A stretch of 64,000 bases of DNA from contig CABYQM010000002.1 in assembly GCA_902521075.1 (NCBI GenBank), forward strand, positions 78,414 to 142,413. The letters are read 5' to 3'. Within the stretch, counting starts at the first letter, position 1; every line of letters starts with the position of its first letter. The position numbers and the translations under genes were made by a program. The notes under the pieces were generated by a model that made no database searches, was not told the DNA's origin, and saw nothing but the letters and a program-made list of their open reading frames with translations. The DNA is from an uncultured Pelagibacteraceae bacterium (GTDB lineage Bacteria > Pseudomonadota > Alphaproteobacteria > Pelagibacterales > Pelagibacteraceae). Positions 9,546-20,333 of the stretch are shown one piece after another.

Positions 9546-11165
9546 TTACATATTTCCATATTTAGGTCCGCCCCCACCTTCTGGAGTGACCCAAGTAATA
9601 TTTTGAGATGGCTCTTTAATATCACAAGTTTTACAATGTATGCAATTTTGTGCATTAATTACAAATTTTTGAACAGAATTTACTTCTTGAACTTCATAAA
9701 CTCCTGCTGGACAATATCTTTGTGCGGGCTCATCAAATTTCTCTAAAGTATATTTTATAGGCAAATCTGGATCTTTAAGTTTTAAATGCACTGGTTGATT
9801 ATCATCATGAATTGTACCCGTTAAATAAACCGAACTAGTTTTATCAAAAGTAATAACGTTATCAGGCTTAGGATAATCAATTTTTGGCATTTTAGTTGCT
9901 GGTTTTAGAGCTTCATGATCAGCATGTTTATGTTTTAATGTGAAAGGAAGCTTTCCTCTAAATAAAATCTGGTCAATTCCAGTAAATAATATACCCAAAA
10001 TTAATCCCCAAGAGAAACTTGGTTTTACATTTCTTGCCTCATGTAATTCTTTGTAAACCCAACTTTCTTTAAATTTTTGTTCATATGTAGATAAATTTAA
10101 ATTTTTTGTAAGATGCTCATAAATTGTTTCAGCAGCGATCATTCCACTCTTCATCGCAGTATGAGACCCTTTTATTTTAGGCATATTTAATGTTCCTGCA
10201 TCACATCCAACTAACAAAGCACCTGGCATAAACATCTGAGGTAAACTCTGTATACCACCCTCAATTAAAGCTCTTGCGCCATAAGAAATTCTTTTTCCGC
10301 CTTCAATTATTTTTTTTATATCTGGATGAGTTTTAAATCTTTGGAATTCATCGAAAGGTGAGAGATGAGGATTTTGATAATCTAATCCAATTACGTAACC
10401 AAGAAAAACTTGTTTATTTTCTGCATGATACATAAAACTTCCACCGTAGGTGTTATTGTCCAAAGGCCATCCAGCAGTATGCATTACTAAACCTTCTGTA
10501 TGATTTTTTTCATCTATCTCCCAAATTTCTTTAAAACCAATTCCATATTGTTGAGGATTTTTACCTTTGTCTAATTCAAACTTCTTTATTAATTCTTTTC
10601 CTAAGTGACCTCTGCATCCTTCTGCAAATACTGTAACTTTTGCATGCAATTCCATTCCAGGTTCATAAGTATCTTTTTTATTTCCCTCTTTATCGATACC
10701 CATATCTTGAGTAGCAATACCTTTAACTGATCCATCGTCATTATATAAAACTTCACTTGCTGGAAATCCTGGAAATATTTCAACTCCTAATCCCTCAGCC
10801 TGCTCTGCCAACCATCTACAAAGATTTGCAAGACTTATAATATAATTGTTATGATTTTGTTGAACCTTGGGAAGTAACCATGTTGGCCAACTTAATGATT
10901 TTTGTTTTCCTAAAAATAAAAATTTTTCTTTTGTAACTTTTGTTTTAATTGGAGCATTTAATTCTTTCCAATTAGGTATTAGTTCGTCTAAAGCACGTGT
11001 TTCAAACACGTTCCCAGACAAAATATGCGCACCTATTTCAGATGCTTTTTCTAAAAGGCAGACATTAATATCTGGATTTAACTGCTTTAATTTAATTGCA
11101 GTTGAAAGTCCTGATGGTCCGCCACCTACGATGACAACATCGTATTCCATCACTTCTCTGGACAT
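9546..11165 (-). CDS. etfD: Electron transfer flavoprotein-ubiquinone oxidoreductase
   Basis: 539 aa; FAD motif VVIVGGGPSGLSTAIKLKQ; C-terminal cluster motif CIHCKTCDIKEPSQNITWVTPEGGGGPKY. Confidence 0.95.
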   Translation of the reverse strand: MSREVMEYDVVIVGGGPSGLSTAIKLKQLNPDINVCLLEKASEIGAHILSGNVFETRALDELIPNWKELNAPIKTKVTKEKFLFLGKQKSLSWPTWLLPKVQQNHNNYIISLANLCRWLAEQAEGLGVEIFPGFPASEVLYNDDGSVKGIATQDMGIDKEGNKKDTYEPGMELHAKVTVFAEGCRGHLGKELIKKFELDKGKNPQQYGIGFKEIWEIDEKNHTEGLVMHTAGWPLDNNTYGGSFMYHAENKQVFLGYVIGLDYQNPHLSPFDEFQRFKTHPDIKKIIEGGKRISYGARALIEGGIQSLPQMFMPGALLVGCDAGTLNMPKIKGSHTAMKSGMIAAETIYEHLTKNLNLSTYEQKFKESWVYKELHEARNVKPSFSWGLILGILFTGIDQILFRGKLPFTLKHKHADHEALKPATKMPKIDYPKPDNVITFDKTSSVYLTGTIHDDNQPVHLKLKDPDLPIKYTLEKFDEPAQRYCPAGVYEVQEVNSVQKFVINAQNCIHCKTCDIKEPSQNITWVTPEGGGGPKYGNM

Positions 11166-11189
11166 AATGATAATTTCTTACAGTATTTG

Positions 11190-12143
11190 CTATTTTTGTA
11201 TAGTGTTTAATTTGTTCAATTCTGACAAAAATTGAGGAAGCGCTTCAAAAAGATCTGCTTCTAATCCGTAATCTGCGACACTAAAAATTGGAGCTTCACC
11301 GTCTTTATTTATTGCAACAATAACTTTACTTTCTTTCATTCCTGCTAAGTGCTGTATTGCACCTGAAATTCCAACTGCAATATATAAATCTGGAACTACA
11401 ACTTTACCCGTTTGTCCTACTTGATGATCATTCGTAATATAACCAGCATCAACTGCTGCTCTTGATGCACCAATTGCTGCATTAAGTTTATCAGCAATAT
11501 CGCTGATTAATTTGAAATTTTCACCATTTTGCATTCCTCTGCCGCCAGAAATAACTATTCTAGCTGTTCCAAGCTCTGGTCTGTCTGACTTAACTTCTTC
11601 TTTCTTTAGAAATTTAGTTGATGAACTAGCTTCTGCTGGATCGGATTTTGTAATTTCAGCAGATCCACCACTCTTATCAGCAGGATCAAACGATGTCGGT
11701 CTTATAGTAACACATTTTTTCTTGTCATTACTTTTAACCGTAGCAAAAGCATTTCCTGCATAAATTGGTCTTAAAAAAGTATCTTCAGAAATAACTTTAA
11801 TTATATCGCTTACTTGAGAAGTATCTAGTAACGCTGCAATTCTTGGCATTAAATTTTTGCCAAATGTATTTGCTGAGCTTACAATGTGTGAATAATTTTC
11901 TGCATGCTTGATTATTGCTGCTGTATAATTTTCAGCAATGTAGTTTTCGTAAATCTCATTATCAACATGAATAACTTTTTTTACATTTGGAACTTCAGAT
12001 AAAGATTTTGCAACATCGTCAGCTTGATGACCTAAAACCAAAACATGAAGATCATCATTTATTTGAGAAGCTGCTGTAATAGCATTATATGTAAATGGTC
12101 TTACTTCTTTATTGTTATGTTCTGCAATTAATAATACCGACAT
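11190..12143 (-). CDS. etfA: Electron transfer flavoprotein alpha subunit
   Basis: [39 protein letters not shown]. Confidence 0.95.
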   Translation of the reverse strand: MSVLLIAEHNNKEVRPFTYNAITAASQINDDLHVLVLGHQADDVAKSLSEVPNVKKVIHVDNEIYENYIAENYTAAIIKHAENYSHIVSSANTFGKNLMPRIAALLDTSQVSDIIKVISEDTFLRPIYAGNAFATVKSNDKKKCVTIRPTSFDPADKSGGSAEITKSDPAEASSSTKFLKKEEVKSDRPELGTARIVISGGRGMQNGENFKLISDIADKLNAAIGASRAAVDAGYITNDHQVGQTGKVVVPDLYIAVGISGAIQHLAGMKESKVIVAINKDGEAPIFSVADYGLEADLFEALPQFLSELNKLNTIQK

Positions 12144-12893
12144 TTAAATTACCTTAGCCTCATTTTTTAATTTTTGCACCAATTCTTCAACACTAGCGAC
12201 TTTTATTCCAGCTTTTCTTTTTGGTGGCTCTTCAACTTTAATTTGTTCGATTCTAGGATTAATATCAACTCCTAAATCTGAAGCATTTATCTGTTCTATT
12301 GGTTTTTTCTTAGCTTTCATAATATTTGGAAGTGAAGCATATCTTGGTTCATTTAATCTTAAATCACATGTAACAATTGCGGGAACATTCACTTCTATGG
12401 TTTCCAAACCTTCATCAATTTCACGTGTTACCTCTAATGCATTATCCTTTACTTCGATTTTAGATGCAAAAGTCGCTTGTGGCCAATTTAGTAAAGCTGC
12501 AAGCATCTGACCAGTTTGATTACAGTCATCATCAATTGCTTGTTTGCCCATAAAAACTAAATCAGGATTTTCTTTTTCTACAATTTTTTTTAAAATTTTT
12601 GAAACTGCCAATGGTTCAATCACATTATCAACTTTGACATGTATTCCCCTATCCGCTCCAACTGCCAATGCTTTTCTAACAGTTTCTTGTGCTTTTTCTT
12701 CACCAATTGTAATTGCAACTATTTCTTTAGCTTTGCCAGCCTCTTTAATTTTTACTGCTTCCTCTATTGCATTATCATCTGGTGGATTTGTTGACATTTT
12801 AACGTTGTCAGTAACAACACCTGAACCATCTTCTTTAACTCTTATTTGAACGTTGTAATCAATAACTCTTTTAACTGCGACTAGTATTTTCAT
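12144..12893 (-). CDS. etfB: Electron transfer flavoprotein beta subunit
   Basis: [19 protein letters not shown]... [29 protein letters not shown]. Confidence 0.95.
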   Translation of the reverse strand: MKILVAVKRVIDYNVQIRVKEDGSGVVTDNVKMSTNPPDDNAIEEAVKIKEAGKAKEIVAITIGEEKAQETVRKALAVGADRGIHVKVDNVIEPLAVSKILKKIVEKENPDLVFMGKQAIDDDCNQTGQMLAALLNWPQATFASKIEVKDNALEVTREIDEGLETIEVNVPAIVTCDLRLNEPRYASLPNIMKAKKKPIEQINASDLGVDINPRIEQIKVEEPPKRKAGIKVASVEELVQKLKNEAKVI

Positions 12894-15325
12894 TAAGCTC
12901 TTAATAAATTGTTTTCTGGATCGTAAGGACTTTCGTCTAAAATTGTTGCATCGTATTTCTCACCTAATATTTCAATTTTTAGTTTTTGTCCAACATTTGC
13001 TAATTCTGGTTTAACCATTCCTAAAGCTAAAGATTTTCCAATTCTAAAACCAAAATCTCCTCCTGTTGCTCTTCCTATAACACTTCCATTTTCGTAAATT
13101 GGATTGTTTCCTAAAACATCTGCATCTTTTGGATTATGAACCTCTAAGGTAACAAGCTTGTTATCAAAGCCTTTTTCTCTCCATTTGTTCAATGCATCAA
13201 GTCCAATAAAACTTCCTTTATTAGGGTGTATAAATCTATCAAGACCACTTTCATAAGGTGAGTATTCTATTGATAGTTCTGTTCCAACTAACTTATAAGA
13301 TTTTTCTACCCTCAAACTATTCATAGCTCTAATACCATAAGGCTTTAGTCCAAGATCTTTTCCTGCTTCCATAAGTTTATCAAAAATGTGATTTTGATAT
13401 TCAATTGGATGATGAAGTTCCCATCCTAATTCACCAACAAAGTTAACTCTCATAGCATTTACCGGTGCGTACCCTACATCAACCATTTTTGCACTTAGCC
13501 ATTTAAAGTTTTCATTTGAAAAATCATCTTTTGAAACTCTTTGCATTAACTCTCTTGCTTTTGGACCTGAAACAACCAAAACTCCATTACTATTAGTTAA
13601 ATTTTCAAACTGTACTGAACCATCTGAAGGCATCCATTTTAAAATCCAATCATGATCTAATCTTTGGAAAGCTCCCGCTGATACTAAATAAAAGCTATCA
13701 TGTGACTCTCTCATAATAGTAAATTCAGAATGAACTCCGCCTTTAGTATTTAAAGCGTGGCATAAATTAATTCTTCCAACTTTTTTTGGTAATTTGTTTG
13801 CAACTAAATTATCTAAAAATTCCTCAGCACCAGGTCCTTTAATTCTACATTTTGCAAATGCAGTCATATCCAAAAGACCAACATTTTCTTTTACGTTTTT
13901 GCATTCTTTTTCCATTGCATTGAACCATTTTGATCTTCTAAATGACCAATCATCTTTTTGCTCCATTCCGTCAGTTGCAAAAAAATTAGGTCTTTCCCAT
14001 CCAAATTTTTGACCAAAAACTGCTCCTAAATTTTTCATTCTGTCATAACATGGTGCAGTTCTTAATGGTCTTGCTGCCGGTCTTTCTTCATCAGGAAAAT
14101 GAGTTATGAAAACGTGACTGTAGGCTTCTTCATTTTTAGCTTTTAAATATGATTTAGAGCAATAATCTCCATACCTTCTTGGTTCAACACCAAGCATATC
14201 GATTGTTGGTTCACCATCTACGATCCATTCAGCAAGTTGCCATCCTGCTCCACCTGCTGCAGTGATACCAAAACTGTGACCTTCATTTATCCAAAAATTT
14301 TTCAATCCCCAAGCTGGACCAACAATTGGGTTACCATCTGGAGTGTAACAAATTGCTCCATTATAAACTTTCTTAACTCCCACTTCTCCAAAAGCAGGTA
14401 CTCTATGTATTGCACCTTCAATATGAGGCGCTAATCTATCTAAATCTTCCTGAAATAACTCATACTCAGAATCTTTTGATGGTCCATCTACATAACAAGC
14501 TGGTGCACCATCTTCATATGGTCCTAAAATTAACCCACCCGCTTCTTCTCTCATGTACCATCTACTATCACTATCTCTTAAAACTCCCATCTCAGGCAAT
14601 CCATCTTTTTTTCTTTTTTGAATTTCAGGATGAGGTTCGGTAACAATGTATTGATGTTCTACTGGGATAACTGGAATATCTAAGCCAACCATCTTTCCAG
14701 TTTGTCTTGCAAAATTTCCTGAACAAGAAATAATATGTTCACATTCTATAGACCCTTTATCTGTCTCAACAACCCAACCATCTTTGGTTTGTTTCATTCC
14801 AACAACATTTGTATTTCTATAAATTTCTGCTCCTCTATTTCTTGCACCTGTTGCAAGTGCTTGAGTTAAATCAGCTGGTTGAATATATCCATCTTCAGGG
14901 TGTTGTATTGCACCAACTAAATCTGATGTATTACATAATGGCCAGATTTCCTTAACTTGGTCTGGAGTTAAAAATTTTACATCAACACCAATTGTTTGAG
15001 CAACACCAGCGTATTGAAAGTATTCATCCATTCTATCTTTAGTGCTTGCTAATCTAATATTTGATACAACGCTGAAACCTACGTTCTTACCTGTCTCTTC
15101 TTCTAAAGTTTTATACAAATTGACAGCATACTTGTGGAGTTGTCCCACAGAATAACTCATATTAAATAGTGGTAATAAGCCAGCTGCATGCCAAGTTGAG
15201 CCTGATGTTAGTTCTTTTCTTTCAATTAAAACAACATCTGACCAACCTTTTTTTGCTAAGTGATAGAGTGCACTAACTCCTACTACTCCACCGCCTACTA
15301 CTACAACTTTTGCTTTGGATTTCAT
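12893..15325 (-). CDS. Dimethylglycine/sarcosine dehydrogenase-like protein (FAD DAO domain + GcvT domain)
   Basis: 810 aa; [44 protein letters not shown]-terminal GcvT fold ([24 protein letters not shown]). Confidence 0.88.
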   Translation of the reverse strand: MKSKAKVVVVGGGVVGVSALYHLAKKGWSDVVLIERKELTSGSTWHAAGLLPLFNMSYSVGQLHKYAVNLYKTLEEETGKNVGFSVVSNIRLASTKDRMDEYFQYAGVAQTIGVDVKFLTPDQVKEIWPLCNTSDLVGAIQHPEDGYIQPADLTQALATGARNRGAEIYRNTNVVGMKQTKDGWVVETDKGSIECEHIISCSGNFARQTGKMVGLDIPVIPVEHQYIVTEPHPEIQKRKKDGLPEMGVLRDSDSRWYMREEAGGLILGPYEDGAPACYVDGPSKDSEYELFQEDLDRLAPHIEGAIHRVPAFGEVGVKKVYNGAICYTPDGNPIVGPAWGLKNFWINEGHSFGITAAGGAGWQLAEWIVDGEPTIDMLGVEPRRYGDYCSKSYLKAKNEEAYSHVFITHFPDEERPAARPLRTAPCYDRMKNLGAVFGQKFGWERPNFFATDGMEQKDDWSFRRSKWFNAMEKECKNVKENVGLLDMTAFAKCRIKGPGAEEFLDNLVANKLPKKVGRINLCHALNTKGGVHSEFTIMRESHDSFYLVSAGAFQRLDHDWILKWMPSDGSVQFENLTNSNGVLVVSGPKARELMQRVSKDDFSNENFKWLSAKMVDVGYAPVNAMRVNFVGELGWELHHPIEYQNHIFDKLMEAGKDLGLKPYGIRAMNSLRVEKSYKLVGTELSIEYSPYESGLDRFIHPNKGSFIGLDALNKWREKGFDNKLVTLEVHNPKDADVLGNNPIYENGSVIGRATGGDFGFRIGKSLALGMVKPELANVGQKLKIEILGEKYDATILDESPYDPENNLLRA

Positions 15326-15371
15326 TATCAGATTCCTACTAAATTTTAATTACTAACGAAACAAAATTCTA

Positions 15372-15575
15372 TTATTCATCATCTGCGTCACGCCAGCCCA
15401 TTCTGAACATTAAATAAGCGGCAACTACAACGGAAATTGTACCTACTACCATACCAATATTAATCCCAACTTCACTTCCCCAAAAATACCATCCAAGTTG
15501 AGTGGATGAGATTGTTGGAAAGCATAAAATAAACATTAGAATTGCGTACCTAATATACATTGGAGGTTTTTTCAT
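15372..15575 (-). CDS. Small membrane protein
   Basis: Start more likely at MKKPPMYIRYAILMFILCFPTISS (TAATG overlap with upstream ORF stop) than the track start at 15629; two hydrophobic segments. Confidence 0.6.
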   Translation of the reverse strand: MKKPPMYIRYAILMFILCFPTISSTQLGWYFWGSEVGINIGMVVGTISVVVAAYLMFRMGWRDADDE

Positions 15576-16036
15576 TATATTGATGATCCCATTGGTATTG
15601 GTTGTGAAACTGCTGTTGTTAGCCAGCAATCTAGAAGATTGCCCTCTTTATTATTTTTTTCAACTTTCCATTTAAATTTAAAATATTGTTTATCCTTATC
15701 CAAGACAACAACTTCATAAGTTGCCATGGTACTTGATTTGTAAATTTCAGTTACTGTATTTTCTTTGTGATCAATTAACATTGAGTATGAAGCACCCTTT
15801 AACATTCTTTTAAATCTATCTAAAGGACCTGTCATCCTTTGATTATTGGGATGTGCAAATTCCCATGTTTGCTCAATCCCTCTATCTTTATATGGACTGT
15901 CATTTTTCATTAAAGCATTTAATTGAATCACAACAACTTGTTTCGGATCTATATTCACACTTGGTTTTAAAACATCGGCAAATGAAGAATTAAAATAAAT
16001 AAATGTAATTAAAAAAAATAAAATTTTGAATTTCAT
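15575..16036 (-). CDS. Exported DUF4864-like protein
   Basis: Signal peptide MKFKILFFLITFIYFNSSFA; TWEFAHPNNQRMTGPLDRFKRML. Confidence 0.6.
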   Translation of the reverse strand: MKFKILFFLITFIYFNSSFADVLKPSVNIDPKQVVVIQLNALMKNDSPYKDRGIEQTWEFAHPNNQRMTGPLDRFKRMLKGASYSMLIDHKENTVTEIYKSSTMATYEVVVLDKDKQYFKFKWKVEKNNKEGNLLDCWLTTAVSQPIPMGSSI

Positions 16037-16102
16037 ATTTTAAATTTATCTTAAATTTAAAATGAAATAAAAGGTCTTAATATCACACTTAATAATTTGA
16101 TA

Positions 16103-16528
16103 TTATATAGTTTTGAATAATCTATCGTATTCTTTTTTAATACATTTATTAGAGATATAATAAATTTTATTTTGAGAGACTAATTTAGCTGCATTTTCGT
16201 TATGAATTCCTAATTGCAACCATAATACATTTGCTCCAATTTCTATTGTTTGTTTTGCTATTTCCTCAGCCTCTTCACTGGGTCTAAAAACATTAACAAT
16301 TCCAACATGATCTTTTATATCAGTTAGTTTTTTATAAACTGGTTCTCCATGTATAATTTTATTATCTGTTACTGGATTAACAGGAAAAACTTTGTAACCT
16401 GTATTTCTTAAATATTTCATTATTATATTGGAAGTTTTTTTTGAGTCTGGGCTTGCTCCAACAATTGCTATCGTCCGATAACTTAAATAAAGTTCTTTTA
16501 TCTTTTCGTCTACAAGTGTTGTGTCCAT
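16103..16528 (-). CDS. CoA-binding domain protein (paralog A)
   Basis: RTIAIVGASPDSKKTSNIIMKYLRNTGYKVFPVNP ... LWLQLGI. Confidence 0.85.
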   Translation of the reverse strand: MDTTLVDEKIKELYLSYRTIAIVGASPDSKKTSNIIMKYLRNTGYKVFPVNPVTDNKIIHGEPVYKKLTDIKDHVGIVNVFRPSEEAEEIAKQTIEIGANVLWLQLGIHNENAAKLVSQNKIYYISNKCIKKEYDRLFKTI

Positions 16529-16536
16529 AATTTAAT

Positions 16537-16986
16537 TTAAATTTTTAGATCTAGACGCGGTTTCCAAAATGGTCTGAAGAGTTCAATTTTTGGACATCTA
16601 TTCATAACTACTTTTAAACCTGCATCTTCAGCAATTTTTGCTGCATCATGATTAATTACACCAATTTGTCCCCATAATACTTTTGCTCCAATTGATATTG
16701 CCTCTTCAGCAATACCATAGAGATCCTCGGATTTTCTAAATACTTCGACCATATCAACAGGTCTATCTATTGCCGATAAATTTGGATAAACTTTTAAATT
16801 TCTAATTTCCTTTACACCTGGTTTAGGATTTACAGGTATCATGTCATAGCCAGTTTCATGCAAAACTCGTAATACACCATAACTAAATTTAGTTTTGTCT
16901 GGACTAGCGCCAACCATTGCAATTGTCTTAACTGAACTTAGAATATCTTTTAAATATTCAGCGCTATAAGGTTCATTGTGGTTCAT
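16537..16986 (-). CDS. CoA-binding domain protein (paralog B)
   Basis: KTIAMVGASPDKTKFSYGVLRVLHETGYDMIPVNPKPG ... LWGQIGV. Confidence 0.85.
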   Translation of the reverse strand: MNHNEPYSAEYLKDILSSVKTIAMVGASPDKTKFSYGVLRVLHETGYDMIPVNPKPGVKEIRNLKVYPNLSAIDRPVDMVEVFRKSEDLYGIAEEAISIGAKVLWGQIGVINHDAAKIAEDAGLKVVMNRCPKIELFRPFWKPRLDLKI

Positions 16987-17353
16987 CTTTATTTTTTTCT
17001 TCCTTTTTACTTGCGATATTTGCTTTTAATTCGTGTGGCTCTAAAGGATCAAGGAAAGGATTTCGGTATAGTTTATCATGACTTTCAACTCCTATCTCTA
17101 TTGTGCAATCTGTTTTTGCTTTAGCAACACATAAAATAATATATCCATCATTTATTTGTCTATTATTTAAAGCAACTTGAGAACGTTGATCCACTTCCCC
17201 ATTAATCAGTTTAGCTGCACATGTAATACATCCTCCATACTGACATCCGTATGGAAGATCGACACCTTGATCTCTTAATTCATTTAATAAAGGTTTTTTT
17301 CCACTTACTTCGAATGCACTGTTATTTCTGTTTGAGATTGTAATTTTTGTCAT
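16973..17353 (-). CDS. 2Fe-2S ferredoxin-like protein
   Basis: PYGCQYGGCITCAAKLINGEVDQRSQ...YIILCVA; start at MTKITISNRNN gives ATGA overlap with upstream SBP56 gene. Confidence 0.88.
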   Translation of the reverse strand: MTKITISNRNNSAFEVSGKKPLLNELRDQGVDLPYGCQYGGCITCAAKLINGEVDQRSQVALNNRQINDGYIILCVAKAKTDCTIEIGVESHDKLYRNPFLDPLEPHELKANIASKKEEKNKDEPQ

Positions 17354-18702
17354 AGCCAGATGTCGCTTGTGCAATCTCCACCTGGATATCTACTTTCATG
17401 GCACCTACTAGGTCCATTTGGCTCTTTGCCAAAATCAACAATAAAATCTTTATTAATTTTCATTCCTCCATTTTCAACATCACAATCAATCATAATCATT
17501 GCTCCACCCTGTTTTCTAATTTCAGGATAAAATTGATTATCCCAAGTAGAAAATAATGATGTTGTTACATACATTCTTTTGCCATCTAAAGATAATTGAT
17601 ACATTTGAGGTCCACCAGCAATTTTAACACCATTTACTTCTGGAGCCTTTCCTAACAATCCACCCATCCAAACTTGACCAGTTAATTTTGGTTTATGCGG
17701 ATCTGAAATATCGTATTGCCTCATATCCCCATGAAGCCAATTATTTATATATAGATATTTATCATCCATTGAAACTAATATCGCTGACATAACCCCAGGT
17801 ACAGGGATTGGCCAGTCAGGATGTGGTTCATTTTCAACATCGATTATTTTTTCCCATTCCCATTTTCCCTCTTTTGATTTCCAAAAATGAATTACATTTG
17901 CACTTAGCGCTGCACCACAAAATCCATGACTACTGTCAGGATTATGCATAAATTTTACTTCTAATGGTATTAAACCATCCTCACCTAAATACATTGTTTG
18001 AACTGGCTCTTTTTTTTTAAAATCCCAAACATGAAGTCGTCTACCATATTTCAAATGACCAACTTCCTCTAAATCAAATCCAGGCATAAAAGTATTAGGG
18101 GCAGCCCATTCAGAACTAACCATCACATTATGTCTTGGTTGGTACCAGAAGTCATAACTAAAAGGTATGTCTCCCATTGAATTTTCCCATCTACCTACAA
18201 TTTCAAAATCTTTGTTTAAATGTAAATATCCTCCTGGAGCTTCTCCTCTTGCATCTCCTAGAAAAGAAATGATAATTTCAGAACCTAGGCAATGAACTGT
18301 ATGCGGTCCTGATAAATTAGTTTTTTTCTTTATTTCAGATCCATCTACTACTTTATGTATTTTTGGAGCTCTAGGATCGGATGCAGTATCAACAACATAA
18401 ATATTATTTGATCTAACACCTGGAACTAATAAATATTTTCTGCTCATTTTTAAGTCGCCATGACAAGAAGAACATGCATTCCATCCCATATGATGCAATT
18501 CATCACCAATACCTGGCATTTCAAGCCTATGAATTACTTTAGAATAAGTAGGGCTTTGAGGATCAACATCGACGGTTGCTAAGTAGTCTGGTTTTTGTAT
18601 TCCTGTCCCTGTGTAAATCGCTATAGTATATAAAAGCTTTTCTTTTGGTGCTTTTATTGCTTCTGCAGGACTAGCATATCCGGGACCACAACATCCATCC
18701 AT
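17350..18702 (-). CDS. mtoX: Selenium-binding protein 56 / methanethiol oxidase family
   Basis: MDGCCGPGYASPAEAIKAPKEKLLYT; ELHHMGWNACSSCHGD; WLHGDMRQYDISDP; family-wide motifs. Confidence 0.85.
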   Translation of the reverse strand: MDGCCGPGYASPAEAIKAPKEKLLYTIAIYTGTGIQKPDYLATVDVDPQSPTYSKVIHRLEMPGIGDELHHMGWNACSSCHGDLKMSRKYLLVPGVRSNNIYVVDTASDPRAPKIHKVVDGSEIKKKTNLSGPHTVHCLGSEIIISFLGDARGEAPGGYLHLNKDFEIVGRWENSMGDIPFSYDFWYQPRHNVMVSSEWAAPNTFMPGFDLEEVGHLKYGRRLHVWDFKKKEPVQTMYLGEDGLIPLEVKFMHNPDSSHGFCGAALSANVIHFWKSKEGKWEWEKIIDVENEPHPDWPIPVPGVMSAILVSMDDKYLYINNWLHGDMRQYDISDPHKPKLTGQVWMGGLLGKAPEVNGVKIAGGPQMYQLSLDGKRMYVTTSLFSTWDNQFYPEIRKQGGAMIMIDCDVENGGMKINKDFIVDFGKEPNGPSRCHESRYPGGDCTSDIWL

Positions 18703-18762
18703 GATTGATTTTCTCCTTTAATTACAACTTAATCTTTTTTTTAAGTGACTTCAACTTAATGG

Positions 18763-19536
18763 TTATTTGTTTTTCCAACTTGGATTTCTTTTTTCTATAA
18801 ATGCACTTATACCCTCTTTAGCATCATAAGATGACATATTAAGTGTCATCATCTTGCTTGTATAATCATAAGCTTTGTTAAGAGGCATTTCTAATTGTTT
18901 ATAAAAACCCTTTTTACCTATTTTGATAGTTAAATTTGATTTTGAAGATATTTTTTTTGCGATATCTAAAACTTTTTTATTTAAAGTTTTTGGACTGTAA
19001 TGATCATTAATTAATCCGATTTCCTTTGCATATTTTGCACTAATTGGATCACCGGTAAGTAGCATTTCCATCATTCTTTTTCTGCTAATTTTTCGGCTGA
19101 CAGCTACCATTGGTGTACTGCAAAATAATCCAATTTTTACTCCAGGTGTAGCAAACGTTGCTGAGTTCGTACTATATGCAAGATCACAACTGGCAGCTAA
19201 TTGACATCCTGCTGCATAAGCAGCACCATGAACTTTTGCTATTACTGGTTTGTTTCCTTCTACTATTTGCATCATTAATTTTGAACAAAGTTTAAAGAGT
19301 TTTAGATGATTAGATCTATTTTTTATACCCCTTACCTCTTTTAAGTTATGGCCTGCACTAAATCCTTTTCCAGCTCCCTCTAAAATAATGACCCTTGTTT
19401 CTTTATCATTATCTAATTTTTTGAATGCCTTTAATAAAGATGAAAGAGTTTTGTAGGATAATGAATTATAAGTTTTTGGATCATTAATTAAAACTCTTTT
19501 GACGCCTGGTGATAATTTATTTATTTTTACAGTCAC
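18763..19536 (-). CDS. Enoyl-CoA hydratase/isomerase family protein
   Basis: GKGFSAGHNLKEVRG; KPVIAKVHGAAYAAGCQLAASCDLAYSTNSATFATPGVKIGLF. Confidence 0.9.
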   Translation of the reverse strand: MTVKINKLSPGVKRVLINDPKTYNSLSYKTLSSLLKAFKKLDNDKETRVIILEGAGKGFSAGHNLKEVRGIKNRSNHLKLFKLCSKLMMQIVEGNKPVIAKVHGAAYAAGCQLAASCDLAYSTNSATFATPGVKIGLFCSTPMVAVSRKISRKRMMEMLLTGDPISAKYAKEIGLINDHYSPKTLNKKVLDIAKKISSKSNLTIKIGKKGFYKQLEMPLNKAYDYTSKMMTLNMSSYDAKEGISAFIEKRNPSWKNK

Positions 19537-19911
19537 TTATTTTAATTTACCTTCTTCTCTCATCTTAGCTCTAATTTTTGTTGCTGAAATTTTTTGAATT
19601 TCTTCAGGCAAAACTATTTCTTCAATTTTATATCCAACACCTCTTCCATAACAAATATTTGTAATATTAGGGACAAGCATAATTTTAAACCTGCCCTCAA
19701 ACTCTGGATTAAGTTTTTCCTCAATATTTTTTTTGACAGTTTCAAAATCAAATGGGTTATCATCAACACCTTGTACATCTCTAATTTGAATACATACTTG
19801 TCCAGTTTTTTTTATAATTTCCTTAAATAGAGTATGGTGACCATCATGAAACGGTTGCCATCTTCCTAACATTTGAGCTGTTGGTTTTTTATTATCCCAT
19901 TGATACGTCAT
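19537..19911 (-). CDS. Nucleotidyltransferase (cytidylyl/adenylyltransferase fold)
   Basis: MLGRWQPFHDGHHTLF and ISATKIRAKMREEG motifs; start reassigned to MTYQWDNKK (ATGA overlap with kinase gene). Confidence 0.75.
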   Translation of the reverse strand: MTYQWDNKKPTAQMLGRWQPFHDGHHTLFKEIIKKTGQVCIQIRDVQGVDDNPFDFETVKKNIEEKLNPEFEGRFKIMLVPNITNICYGRGVGYKIEEIVLPEEIQKISATKIRAKMREEGKLK

Positions 19912-20318
19912 TTGCTTATCTCCTTTAAAATCTTTGGTGCCCAAGACTTAGCATCTTGTGTGGTAACATGAAAATTATATTTTTCTGGTTTAATAAACAT
20001 TTTATTAGTGTCATCAAATCTACCTTCTTTTATTGTATCTACCCAAACTACATAATCTGCAGGAAATAAACTTCTTGCTTTTGGAGTCGGGCAAATAAAA
20101 TCTGCAATCACATAATTTCCTTCGTTTTTTAATTTTAATGCAAAGTCAGCCATTCTTTTTGCTTGTCTTGTTCTTCCCTCTTCTGAAAAATCCCAATCGT
20201 TTGCAGCTTTTCTTACTTCATCTGCATTTAATCTTTTTGCATTCAATAAAGGAGCAAGTTCATCAGCTAATGTAGTTTTTCCAGCACCTGGAAGTCCCAT
20301 GATTAATATAATTTTCAT
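19908..20318 (-). CDS. APS-kinase-like P-loop kinase
   Basis: MKIILIMGLPGAGKTTLADELAPLLNAKRLNADEVRKAANDWDFSEEGRTRQAKRM resembles CysC-type kinases. Confidence 0.75.
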   Translation of the reverse strand: MKIILIMGLPGAGKTTLADELAPLLNAKRLNADEVRKAANDWDFSEEGRTRQAKRMADFALKLKNEGNYVIADFICPTPKARSLFPADYVVWVDTIKEGRFDDTNKMFIKPEKYNFHVTTQDAKSWAPKILKEISK

Positions 20319-20333
20319 ATTTAGGTTTTAACT

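Noticed and set aside
10867-11235. 122-aa plus ORF antisense to etfD/etfA
   Set aside because: Antisense low-complexity translation within strong CDS; coding evidence favours the minus strand
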